From positions 124,001 to 188,000 of the forward strand of contig PDHQ01000001.1 of NCBI GenBank assembly GCA_003339415.1: 64,000 bases of DNA, written 5' to 3'. Source of the DNA: Ophiocordyceps camponoti-saundersi (nom. inval.) (lineage: Eukaryota; Ascomycota; Sordariomycetes; Hypocreales; Ophiocordycipitaceae). The translations under genes were made by a program, and so were the position numbers. The number at the start of each line of letters is the position of its first letter. The first letter of the stretch is position 1. The notes beneath the pieces were generated by a model, which ran no database searches, had not been told where the DNA came from, and was given only the letters and a program-made list of their open reading frames with translations. This document shows, piece by piece, positions 40,435-51,578 of this stretch.

Positions 40435-43400
40435 ATGAAGCGCAAAGGCGCGTCTCGGCCCGCCGACGGTTCTCGAGCCGTCTCCGGCTCAGGCTCCGGC
40501 TTCGGCTCCTCCGCCGCTGGAAGCTCCCTCTCCTACCTCGCCGAACCTCCCTCATTCGCCGCCGTCACCGATCCCAACGTCGTCGTGATTCTCAAAAATG
40601 CCCTCAAGAAAGATAGCACGACCAAGACGAAGGCCCTTGAGGATCTGCTTTCGTTCGTTCGCGCTCATCCCTTCGATCAGGGCGGCGGCGTAGAAGATGC
40701 TCTTCTCGATATCTGGGTACATACCTCCCTCCCGTCACGAGATTATAGCTCACCCGCCGTCGCAGGTGCAACTGTATCCCCGAATCTCCATCGACAACTC
40801 CCGCCGGGTCCGCGAACTCTCCCATCTTCTACAGTACGAGCTGATGAGGTCTGCCCGGAAACGCATGGAGAGACACATTCCCAAAGTCGTTAGTCCCTGG
40901 CTCGCCGGCCTTTACGATCGTGATCGAGTCGTCGTCAGGGCCGTAGACCAAGGCCTCTCCTCCCTCTTGGATTCCCAAGAAAAGGTTTCCGCCTTCTGGA
41001 CGAAATGTCAGACACAAATCCTAGACTATGCCATTGAAGCTGCCCAAGAATCCCCAGATTCCCTAAGTGATGAGCGGGCGACGACCGCCGAGGATGTCGA
41101 AGCCAAGTACAACAGAGTAATTGTCATCAGCTTGTCTCTCGTCCTAGGCTTGCTACGACATGGAAACGGTATTGCTGAGCGATCAGGTCAAAAGCTCGAT
41201 GCTTTCTTCGATGAGCAAGTCGTATGGCAGAGCATCACCTTCAAAGACGCCTTGGTCAGGAAGACAGTGTGTCAGCTTCTGCTCCTGTGCCTCGAGTACC
41301 GACTTCCCTATGCTGAATCGACGAGGGCGAAGCAGGCTTTTGTCACCGGTGGCCTCAAAACAAATCAGTCTGGAACAGCAATGGAGTTCGTCCGAGCCTT
41401 GACTCAACTGACACAACGAGATCCGGATTTGTGGACCGCTCAAACAGCTACGAAGAAGACACCCTTCTCGAGGCTACAGTCGTTCATAGCCAAGGGCTCA
41501 CAGGGCAGTCCAGCAGAGTTCTGGAGCTACCTGGATCAACTCTTGGCCTTGATCCTAGGTCAGAATGTGACGCTTGGTACTGCTTCAGATCTGCTATCCT
41601 CCATAATGTCCGGCATCACAAGCCGCGAAGAGCCTCGTACCAACGCCTCTGTCGCCTGGAAGTGCTATGCTGATACTCTTCAGCGGTGCCTGAGCGCCCT
41701 TTCCGATGACGACAGAGTAATTGTTTTGGGCCAGCATTTTTTCCCTCTTCTAGATCAATTCCTATTCTCCGATGCCGATAAGCGATCGCCCAAGCTACTG
41801 GGCCCTGATGCAACAAGTCTTCTTGTCGAGCTTCAGCTTCGGCTGACACACCTTTCTCCCCCTATTGCGCAAGCTACGGCCGAGGAATGGACTCGTCTGG
41901 CCACGGTATTCTGCAAGGAACTTTCCGCTTCGCTCCCTGAAGTATCTTCGGCTTTTGAAGAGTCGCAGACGAAAGTTGGTGAACAAGGTCGGAGGTGGTT
42001 CGGGCTAGTCGGGTCTTTACACAAGGCTTCAAGCGAGGGACTTGATGCTTGCCATCCTACAACGGGTCCCTCGAAGAAAGTCATTCATCAATGCATGAAC
42101 CTCCTTGAAAGCCGGAATTTGAGACCCTACGGAGCTGGCCAAACCCTTGAGCATGCAATAAGTTTCTCACCATATCTTTTCACGACCGACATCTCCCAAT
42201 CCGTCGTCGACTTCTTCTCGTCTGCTGCGGGTGATATGAGAAAGCTGGTCGAGTCTCCATCGGCCCAGTATTTATTTTCAAGCCTCGGTTTTCTTGGAAC
42301 GATCCCAGGGTTACACAGCGAATACGCGAAACTGTGGCAGTTGTGGACGAGAAATGTTTTGGACCTCTCTCCGGGACCGTCGCGAAACTCGTCATTGGCC
42401 CTACTCGTCACGCAGGAACAAGCCGCTCAGCTGGCTTTGCAGTTTAAAGAGCTTCAAGATTCGATTTGCGCACAAGTCATAGGGGCTGTCGAGAGCGGTG
42501 AATATAACGTGGACGAAAGTGTCGCAACTGTTATGGAAGCGGCCTTGGCGAGCCGCGCTCTGGAAGCCGAAACGAGCTCCAAAATAGCAAGCCGCTTGGT
42601 CGACATGCTCAGTACAGAGTCCTCGCAGACAAAAAGCATATTGGACCTATTGGACAACATCGCTAGGACAAGGCCTGAGCTGTTCTCCCAGTCGGAAACA
42701 ATACACACGGATCTCTTGGCTCATCTGCTCAGTCTCTCGGAATGTGGTGATAACACAACGTCTTCCAAGGCGGCGAGGCTACGTTTACTACTTGACAACC
42801 ACGGACGAGGCAGCACCCCGGCCGTGGATATAATCCACATGAACCTCGACGGCGCCGGTCCCCAGTCGCTAGAGTAAGCACCTACCTACGAAGAAGAGAG
42901 TTCCTGAGCTGACGTCTTGCATAGCGTGAGTACGCTGGCCGTCCAAGCCAAAGACGCTATCGATACCAATGTAAGCTGGGAGGATATAATACCAAACACC
43001 GGTGTGTGGTCGTCCGAGTTGCGGCCGCTGTTGGAGCGGCCGATCAGCCCTTCGCTTTCGATAACAAACGTTGTTGGAGGCGCCTTGACGCTTCCCCGAG
43101 TTACTCCTGAACGGCAAATGAATCCTGAAATTTCGAGAGACCGTCAAGGACGCTGCGTTCCCGTGCGGATGGCTCTATACACACAGGCTGTCCTCGACTC
43201 TACGTCGAGCGAAATCCATCTCCCACCGCAAGTTCATATCGAGCTGCTCCACCTTCATTGCCTAACGGTTCAGCTCGCTTCTGATCAGCTAGCGACATTG
43301 GAAAATGAAGGACTCTGGAAAACGATGGACGACGATGCGATAACCCAGGCAGAAGAGCTCATCACCCTGTCCAGGAGCATGATGAGGGAGATGATCACCA

Positions 43401-45456
43401 AGGCGAAAGGCTGGACCGACGCTTCTGAGGATGATCCTTCAATAGTCTCTTTAGGGCTTCTCGACTTGTCCTTGAAGCAGGCTGCCGAGCTCACGCCCCG
43501 TGGAGCACACCACTCCAGAGTTATAAGCGAGCTCGTCCAAATGTTCACTGAGTTACACGGAGCTCCAACTGATCTGGAAAAAGCATATCTGAACACAGGC
43601 ATGCTAAAGGTTTCGACAGAGACGGTTTTGCCAGTGGCCGGATTGTTGACGGGCTTTGGGGCGTCTCTGCGGTCGTCCAGAGCAGCGAGCAACTTTTGCA
43701 ACCGATTGATCAGTGATGTTGCTGACAGTTCGCCCGACAATGATCATTCAAGAATGACCATGGTACTCCTGACGTTGTGTGCCGAGGCGTACGATACTGG
43801 CGAACTCCCCGTTGCTAATAACCGGATCGTCTTTGCGGTGAGACAGATCACCTCTTGGACAGACGACTCCGAACTGGACGCGGGCATATGCGCCGACATT
43901 TGTCGCCTCCTCAGTCAACTGCTTCCATGTATGAAAGATGTCTATGGATCTTACTGGGAAAAGACTTCGCGGTTTTGTGTCGATTTATGGAACCGCGCCG
44001 GGCAGTACCGGCTTGTGGACGCATTGCCGTTTCTCTACGCGTCACTGAAGCTGTTCAAACTTCTTGAAGGACTTTCGGATCCCAACGATGACTTGCCGGA
44101 CGCCTTGAGAGATATTGCCACGGCCAAGTGCAACGGACTGTTGGAGTTGATGAACCTTCCGCGCGAAGAAAACTCTAAGCCGTTGGAGATAGTAGATAGA
44201 CTGCTGTGCCAGGAGGTCGAGGCGATACCGGTGGCACAACTCCCCCCGGCGACGGACCTCTTTCACCATGTGGCATCAGCTTCTCGAAATATCCAGATGA
44301 CAGCTTTTAAGCTATTGCACAAGAAGATACCAGCGGAACAAGAGGAGCAATCAGTCAATGTGCTTCTTGACAAGACAGGTGATGCACCCTGCTACATGTT
44401 TTTGCAACCGGATACTGACTTCATGCAGATGCTCGGCTTCCTGACGAGCTGCTATCTCTCCTACTCAACCCGCCGACACTAGAAGACTTCTCGGACGAGG
44501 CGCTCGCGCTCTTCCCATCGACAATTCGTCGCTATCTCCTCTCGTGGAAACTCTTATTCGATGAACTTTCGACGCCGTCGTTCAAGATCCGTAACGATCT
44601 CACGGAGCACCTGAAAACGGGTGACTTCGTCAAGCCGCTACTGGATTTTCTATTTGACGTTCTGGGCCACTCGGCTGGACATCCGCTTAATCTCGACAAG
44701 GAGAAGATCGGCCCGGTCGAACTTTGCAATTACGACGTTGAAGAGGCCGAACTGATGACGCCAGAGAAAAGTATGCACTGGCTACTCGCACATCTTTACT
44801 ATCTGTTGCTGCTATACGTGCCGGGCCTCTTCAGAACCTGGTATCTCGAATGCCGATCCAAGCAGACAAAGACGGTGGTAGAGTCGTGGACGACCAAGTA
44901 CATATCCCCGCTGATCGTCGATGACGCCCTCGACAAGGTGCAGGCCTGGGCGGATTCACAGGAAGCGTCTTCGAGCGGCGGAAGTAACGACAAAGAACTC
45001 GTCGTCAAGGTGTCAAAGGCAGTGCGCGAGGTCACGGCCGGATACGAGGTGGACGAGTCCCAAGCAGCCATCGTGATCAAGGTCCCGCCCGACTACCCCA
45101 TCCGCGGCGTGACGGTGTCCGGGCTGAGGCGCGTGGCCGTGTCGGAGCGCAAATGGCAGAGCTGGATCATGACGACGCAGGGCATCATCACCTTCTCCAA
45201 CGGCAGCATCATCGACGGCCTTCAGGTCTTCAAGCGCAATATGGAGGGCGCGCTGCGGGGACAGAGCGAATGCGCCATCTGTTACAGCTTCATCTCTTCC
45301 GATAAGCGCATGCCTGACAAGCGTTGCTCGACCTGCAAGAACCTCTTTCATCGGACTTGCTTGTATCGCTGGTTCCAGACGAGTAACCAGAATACCTGTC
45401 CTTTGTGCAGGAACCCTATTGACTACATCGGCGCGGATGTGGTGAAGAGACGGTAG
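40435..45456 (+). CDS. ltn1: Listerin E3 ubiquitin ligase (Ltn1/Rkr1), ribosome quality control
   Basis: Four exons: 40435-40716, 40766-42873, 42925-44378 and 44429-45456, with very short introns of 49, 51 and 50 nt, give 1623 residues, the usual listerin size. Listerin binds stalled 60S-peptidyl-tRNA complexes with Rqc2 and ubiquitinates the nascent chain. The N-terminal region contains the conserved LKKDSTTKTKALEDLLSFV and IWVQLYPRISIDNSRRVREL (rebuilt by splicing) that forms the 60S-binding domain. The middle is long HEAT-like helical repeats. The C-terminus has an RWD-like segment (AIVIKVPPDYPIRGV, WQSWIMTTQGIITFSNGSI) and a RING at residues 1563-1608: CAICYSFI, CSTCKNLFHRTCLYRWF, CPLCRNP, a C4HC3 pattern. 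Exon 4 restores LPDELLSLLLNPPTLEDFSD, which is lost in the unspliced frame. No lesions. Confidence 0.94.
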
Positions 45457-45759
45457 GAACTTAAAAGGGGGAAGTTTTACATACGGAGATGCATTGTGTA
45501 ATATGATGATGGTCGCGGGCACGAAACATATGATTCAGGCTGCGGCTAAAGAAAGCTCTGCTCCTTATGGCCCTATCTCGTTCGAATTCGAGCAGAGTTG
45601 TCATGGTTATCATCAATGACATTGTTCAATTATCTTCAGTATTGTCAAGGGCAAAAGCAGTGTGGTCATGACCCAGTCCCTATCCTGGCAACCGGATCTT
45701 AGGCCAATAGACAACGTTACGAGTATCCCATAGTACTGACACAAGCTATGGTTGTCACA
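45457..45759. other. Convergent 3' spacer between ltn1 and the kinase gene
   Basis: 303 bases, AT-richer than the flanks, presumably with both polyadenylation sites. No coding signal. Confidence 0.5.
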
Positions 45760-47119
45760 TTATGATGCCTCAACCAGGCATTGGAAGCCGAGAGCCTGCA
45801 ATTGAGAAATCAGCGCCACAGAGCTCGCAGGATAAGTGGTGTGCACCTTGCGACTCACCTCAGTAGCAGACGCCCGTTGGCCGTCGTACCGCACAAGCGC
45901 AGCGACCAGGTCGCGAAACAGGGGGTCGGCGACGGGGAGGATCTCGGCCCACGAGCGCGGAGGAAAGACGGTCCACAATTCAAAGGGCGAGACGAGAAAG
46001 TGCCGAGCCTCGGGCCACGTCTCGGCAGTCGGTGTGCCAAGCGTTTTAAAGATGCTGAGGATCAGCCCGAGCTGGTTGCCGTCCTCGTCTACGGAGCGCG
46101 ATTCGAAGGGCGGGCAGGGCGGCGAGCGGAGGGCCTCGGCAAGCATGACGCCCAGGCCCCACATGTCGACGGGCGGACCGTAGCCGCGGTGGGCAAAGAG
46201 CACCTCGGGGGCGCGGTAGGCGCCGGTGCCGATGTCGAGGATCTTGGCGTCGGCGGGCTCGGAAGGCGGAGAAAGGGACGGATGCCACGCTGTGCCGAAA
46301 TCGGACAGGAAAGCCGGACCGGTGGGTGAGGCGAGAAGGACGGCGGAGGGTTTTATATCGCGGTGGACGATGCCGTCGGCGTGGATGGCCTCGAGGGCGC
46401 GTAGGGTATCCGTGAAGATGGCGCGTAGCTCGGTCGACGACGGCTGGCCGGCGGCAAGAAGCCCGGCCAATGTCATGGGCACAAAAGGAAACTTGAGCAC
46501 GAGACGCTGCTCCTGGTCGCGGAAGACGTCGAGCAGCGGGATGCAGGGCGGGCGCAGACGCTGTAGCACCTTAATCTCGCGCTGCGGGCTGTGAGGTTCC
46601 AGGGGCGCATGGGCGATTATGACCTTGAGAGCGCAGTCTTCGCTGCGATAGACGCGGGAAGTGACGCCCTCCGCAACAAAGACGCAGTCATTATAGGGCC
46701 CGATGCGGATGCCGGTGACTGGCGATATCGGCGAAAGGAGGACAGCATCGTGGGAAGCCGACTGGATGTTGCTGCCAGCGGCGCGGGAACAGGCAGCATC
46801 ATACTCGTCCTAGCGGCAAGAATAAAGCCCAGAATTAAAGGAAGCCAAGTAAATGAGGGTTTGAAGGAGGGCTAAGAGTTAAAAGCCAGGCGCGCGCATG
46901 AAATAGTCGGACGAAGACGCACGCGAGATGCCGAGTCCTCGTAGGCGCGCCGCTCTAAGGCGACGGCTTCGGCGGCTGGATGAGAGGCTTCTCTGCAAGC
47001 GCGATGATCAGCGAAGACGAGGATCGATAAGAGAAAGACGATAGGTCTCACATGGAGCGAATGGCTTCGTAGCGGTCCAAGGCGGACAGAGACGAGGTCC
47101 AGGCTGGCGAGGGAGACAT
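45760..47119 (-). CDS. Divergent CMGC-type protein kinase, Csk1/Cak1-like, catalytic-loop Asn absent
   Basis: Three exons: 47119-47052, 46992-46923 and 46809-45760 (introns of 59 and 113 nt), giving 395 residues. The first 46 residues are a helical leader (MSPSPAWTSSLSALDRYEAI, then AAEAVALERRAYEDSAS). The kinase domain begins around GPYNDCVFVAEGVTSRVYRS, with a reduced Gly loop, and CALKVI gives the ATP-binding Lys. PQREIKVLQRLR is the alpha-C region. VHRDIKPSAVLLA (HRD at 195-197) is the catalytic loop; the residue usually Asn is Ala. SDFG (215-218), GTGAYRAPEVLF and PVDMWGLGVML are intact, and the activation segment lacks the TxY of MAP kinases. The overall pattern resembles monomeric CDK-activating kinases such as S. 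pombe Csk1 and yeast Cak1, which also have altered Gly loops. It may be weakly active or a pseudokinase. Family assignment below CMGC is tentative. Confidence 0.78.
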
Positions 47120-48075
47120 GTTTGGGGTCCTTGTGTGTGCGTGTGTGTGTGTGTGTGTGTCTGAGACCGGGATTCTCGTGGCCGGCTTAGTTGCGTTTCT
47201 TCTTCCGAACTCCCCCTTCCTCCTCCGTTTATAGTAGTGGAAGTCTCGTGATCGTCGTCGTCAGTATATGCGATAGAAGGGGCAAAAGACTGTATTACGC
47301 TCGAATGAAGTTGTATATCATTGTGAGCTTCTACTAAAGTGTAGGTGAGGTCGAGGATGACTAACAAAAGTACAGTGCGAGGCGAACACGCGCAAACACA
47401 GTACGTATACAAACAAACAGCCGGGCAGTGGAACTAATAAGCTGTAACCGTAAAGAATCAGGATATCGTACACGCCACTACGAGTTGAGGCATAATCAGC
47501 GAGCTTTCCCTTCACTGGACTTCTGTATCAAATTCATTACATGCCTCGGTGGGCAGACACTCATGAGGTGCTCGTAGGCATCTTCCCTACGGTTGAGTTT
47601 ACCTACCGTCCTCGATGCCGCGACGGCCCGAGGTGGGGTACATTCTCCAGTTAGCGGCAGCCCCTGATGCAACGCGGCTCCTCACCGTCTGCCGTAATCC
47701 CAGTAGCACCACCTAGGTCTCATAGCTCACCTAATCCTGCCCGCATAACGGCCATCTCCACGTGCCGTCGTCATCGCACGTTAATAACGGTGCGCCTCCA
47801 ACATATCACCACTATCCGTTTTTCCTCCCCCTCCCATTCCACCATCGTCTACCTCCTCTCCCGCTGCCGCCTCCTCTCTGAGCTGCTTTTCGCTACCTCA
47901 TTGCTGTCTGCCTCCACCTATCGCCGACGCTCCCCTGCGTGCGAACGGCTCAAGCAGAATACAGCCCCCCCCCCCCCCCTTTTCCCCCAGCCTTCAGTCG
48001 GCGACCGTCATGCGCTCCTCACGCCACTAACCCTGCATTGCACTTCCTCTCCTGAACCATCTCTCAATCATCACC
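47120..48075. other. Divergent promoter region between the kinase gene and syp1
   Basis: About 950 bases. A GT microsatellite (47132-47160) lies immediately upstream of the kinase ATG, within its presumed leader. A short poly(C) run sits near 47965-47979. A 163-codon plus-strand frame (47667-48158) is CT-rich leader sequence read in another frame from syp1. Confidence 0.5.
47132..47160. repeat. (GT)n microsatellite next to the kinase start
   Basis: About 14 GT units with one GC interruption, beginning 13 bases upstream of the kinase gene ATG (read as CA on its sense strand). Length changes would alter its 5' UTR. Confidence 0.8.
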
Positions 48076-51000
48076 ATGGCCGACCTTGCCAGGGTCGAAT
48101 ACCCCGGCCTACTGGTGAGCTTAGCCGCGATGAAGAAAGCTCCCGACCTTCTGACTGACCTCGTTATCAGGCCAATATGGTGCCTGGCCAGGCCGTGCTG
48201 ACGCTCAACGAACGGGTGAAGCGCATCAACAGAATCAACTTGGAAATTGCCGATTGGTTGCAGGTTAAACTCCTCCTTTGTCCTTTCTTGCATCGCGACC
48301 CTGTCTGACATGGTCTGCAGGAGCGTCGGCGCGTCGAGGAGCAATATGCCCTTGGCCTGCGCAGGCTTGCCCAGCACAGGGTTCCTAACTCACACTCTGA
48401 ACTCGGGTGCGCTCGCCGATCCTCCGTTTGTTCCTGACGTTGGCTAATCAAACTGTCAAGAGTTTTTCATACCCCTTGGCTTCGCATCATCGAGGCCATC
48501 GACCGCATCTCAAAGTCGCATCATCTATTCGCCGAGCACGTTGAAAAGGACATTGAATATCCCTTACGAGCCTTCCAGCAGCGCCGCGACTACCAAAGTA
48601 TGCATAACATCTCCGCCAATCTGGCCGTTCTGGCCAGGGAACTCGAAGATGCCCAAGAAAAATCGGAGAGGCTTAACAGGAGGGGCGGTAGAGCCAACAC
48701 TCAAAAGGTCGACGCTGCCGCCGCGAAACTCGAATCGGCCACCCAGCAATGGGAGTCTCAGGCCCCGTTCGTCTTCGAGACGCTTCAGGCGTTAGACGAG
48801 TCGCGCATCAACCAGCTCCGCGACCTCTTGACGCAGTATCAGACGCATGAGGCTTCTCAGGCCCAACGGGCTCAGGACAACGCCGTCGAAACCTTGGCTG
48901 CTATGCTCGAGATTAGCACCGACAAGGAGATCCAAGACTTCGCTAGACGTGCTGTCGGCAATAAGTCCTCGGTATCCGCGCAACCTTCGCACTCGTCGCA
49001 CCCCAATCCTGTGCGCTCTGTCACGAGACGCTTGTCCATGGCCACCGCCGCTGCCACCGCGCCTCTTCACCGGCCTGTCACCGCATCGGCGGCGGCCCCG
49101 CCACCAATTCTACCTGGGCCAACGGCTGCTCTCCCGGCTGCTTCAACGAGTGGTGCCACCTCCTCAGGGCCTCCGCCTCCGCTTCCGCCGCCGGCCGCCA
49201 CTGCCCTTTCGCCCTCGGCTGAGGACAGTGTAGCCGATCTCGATTCCTTCCCAGTCGATGCTAAGCCAGGTAAGCTATTCGCCGTTAGTCGTTCTTTGGT
49301 CTCCTGGCTCTGACCTCCCCGACCAGAGTCCAAGTTGCGACGTCTCGGCACCATGTTTGGGAACCGACGGCGGCAGAGCGTCTACGGAGGTCCGGCCGGC
49401 CCCATAGCCCCTCAGAGGACGGGTCCGGCCGCTTTCGGACGCGCGACCAGTACCCACAGCCGCGGCGTCTCTCCGAGGCCCTCGATGAGCAACCTTCATC
49501 AGGATCACGGCCGGCTATCCGCCCTCGATGAGATTCCAGACCGGCTCGGAAACGTCATCTCGATAACGGACGACAGTCATCAGGGGGGTACCAACGGGGT
49601 GTCGGCCGGCACTGAGAACCCACCGCACCTAGCAGCAAGTGGCGCTGGCGCCGACATCGCGGGGATGAACGGAAATCACGACATGGAAGTAGCGGCGGTC
49701 CTGCCTCCACCTGGCCCGCCACCGGGGCAGCAAGCGCCTGATGGGCCTTCATCACCAGTCAAGGACCAGGAGGGCTACAGCGTGCGGTCACCCATGAACG
49801 ATCCAATCTCCGAGGCTCAGCGGGAGGCTTCTGGCGAGGACGCCGACCAGCTACTTAGGCTTAGCATCTTGAATAAGCCTGTCGACGAAGAAGACCCCGA
49901 GGCCAAGCAGGCTGCCCTGTCCAGCGTAGCAAATACACTCAAAGCCGGAACCGCGACCCGCCGCTCCAGTACGATCCGGGGGCGCCGCGATATTCGCAAC
50001 ACCATGCACATCCCGACTCCCACAACCAGTATCCGCGAGAGTCAGTCTGACGGCGCAATGCCGTCGATTACGGGCTCGCCCCCCTTGACGTCTTCTTCCT
50101 TTTCCCGCCCAACGCCCGTGGCGGCCTTGGCGTCGGAAACCAGCGTCGCCGGCACGTCCGACTCTCAGTCCGTTCGATCCGGCAACTCGCTCGGCAGCAT
50201 GGGCCATGTCAGGCATCCAGATATGACGGGCCCGGGGCTCAACGCATCCGTCATCGAGACGATCTCGGCCCTTTTTGATGATGGACAGGTCAAAAGTGTG
50301 TCAGTCACAGGCGAGATTGCCTTTGTAAACAACGCCACTCAGGCTGGCGGCAAGGGTACGTTGTGAGCTACTTTTCTGCTGGAGAGCTGTTTGAGACTGA
50401 CAAGGCGAGAAGCGCAAGAGACGATACGGATCAGGGCGGAGTCGAAACTTGACCGCCTCGGTCCCAACCGCATCTTTGTCCAGAATTCAACAGCAGATCA
50501 GCCACAACAATTTGTGCTCGATGTGTCTCATCTGGCCAAGACCATGACAGCCTTTTCGTACCGCGTCTGCTCCGAAGAGTCCAATTCACCGGCACTCGGC
50601 TCGCGCGTGCCGCTACTGCTACAGCCGGCGTGGAAGCCACATGGAGAGAAGCTGGGACTTTTGCTGCAGTACCAGCTCAACGCGCAGCTGACGGGCCCTT
50701 TGACTCTTCACAACGTCGTGTTTGTCGTCACGTACGAGGGGAACGCGACGACTGCGCAGACGAAGCCGAGCGGCACGCACCTGCGGGAGAAGCATTTGGT
50801 CTATTGTCGGTTGGGCGACGTGACGCTCACGAGCGGCAGCATGCAGAAGGTGGTCTGCCTCATCGTCGGAGTCGATGGCGTGGCCCCGACGCCCGGACAC
50901 GTCGAGGCCCGGTGGGAGTGTGTCGGTACCGAAGCCCTGGGGAGCGGCATTTCCATCTCCAAGCTGGACGAGGACGGCGAGGAGAAAACCGGGACGGCGA

Positions 51001-51107
51001 CCGAAGACGATCCGTTTGCCGATCACAGTCTTAACGCTGCGGCTCAGAATTGGGTGGACGTGCCGCTTCAGAGGAGGCTTGTCAGTGGCAAGTACGAGGG
51101 CAGGTGA
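48076..51107 (+). CDS. syp1: Syp1/FCHo-type F-BAR and mu-homology endocytic protein
   Basis: Six exons: 48076-48114, 48171-48263, 48321-48406, 48461-49269, 49327-50355 and 50413-51107 (introns of 54-57 nt), giving 916 residues. Syp1/FCHo proteins arrive early at clathrin-mediated endocytic sites, bend membrane through the F-BAR domain and bind cargo through the muHD. The F-BAR domain (about 1-240) includes VEYPGLLANMVPGQA, LNERVKRINRINLEIADWLQ, ERRRVEEQYALGLRRLA, PWLRIIEAIDRISKSHHLFA and YPLRAFQQRRDYQSM, rebuilt across four exons. The middle is Pro/Ser-rich and disordered. The muHD (about 660-916) runs from VKSVSVTGEIAFVN through ETIRIRAESKLDRLGPN, AWKPHGEKLGLLLQYQLN and ARWECVGTEALGSGI. Two introns use AAG acceptors; each restores conserved sequence. 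Assignment is firm; individual acceptors are less so. Confidence 0.92.
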
Positions 51108-51578
51108 GACGAGACGAGGGGGAGCATCTCAAGGTCTCTATTATATTTTCTCTTCCAAAAGAGGCCTTGCTTGAAATTAATCTTTTTCATCCTCAATGTA
51201 ACGAGGCTTGCAGTTGGTGGAAAAAGCGTGTGTGGACTTCTTATAGGTGAGCCGGAAATTTGGCTTATGAGCAGCGGCGGGGGCGGAAGAAAAGACACGT
51301 CTTGTCAATAGCGGTGTATCATCAGAAATTCATCCTTACATAGTGGGTAAGTAGGTATGCATGATGTAGTAGTTCTGTAAATACAGAGAGATATCCTCTT
51401 GAACAGGTATGGTTTCGAAACAGGCTTATGGAGGCAGGTTGTCGGAGGTAGTTGATGACGCTACGATATGTGTCTATGTACATATATGCATATATACAAG
51501 TCCATCAACGCTTCTTTGGACTTTGGGGATGTAGTGCCTTGCCTCTTTGCTCATATATAAAGGGGCCTGTCGACCAGC
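51108..51578. other. Convergent 3' spacer between syp1 and tam41
   Basis: 471 bases with no gene. It contains short CATA-type repeats near 51474-51496 and the likely polyadenylation regions of both genes. Confidence 0.5.

Noticed and set aside
47667..48158. 163-codon plus-strand frame overlapping the start of syp1
   Set aside because: CT-rich leader read in a frame different from the F-BAR protein; no motif.
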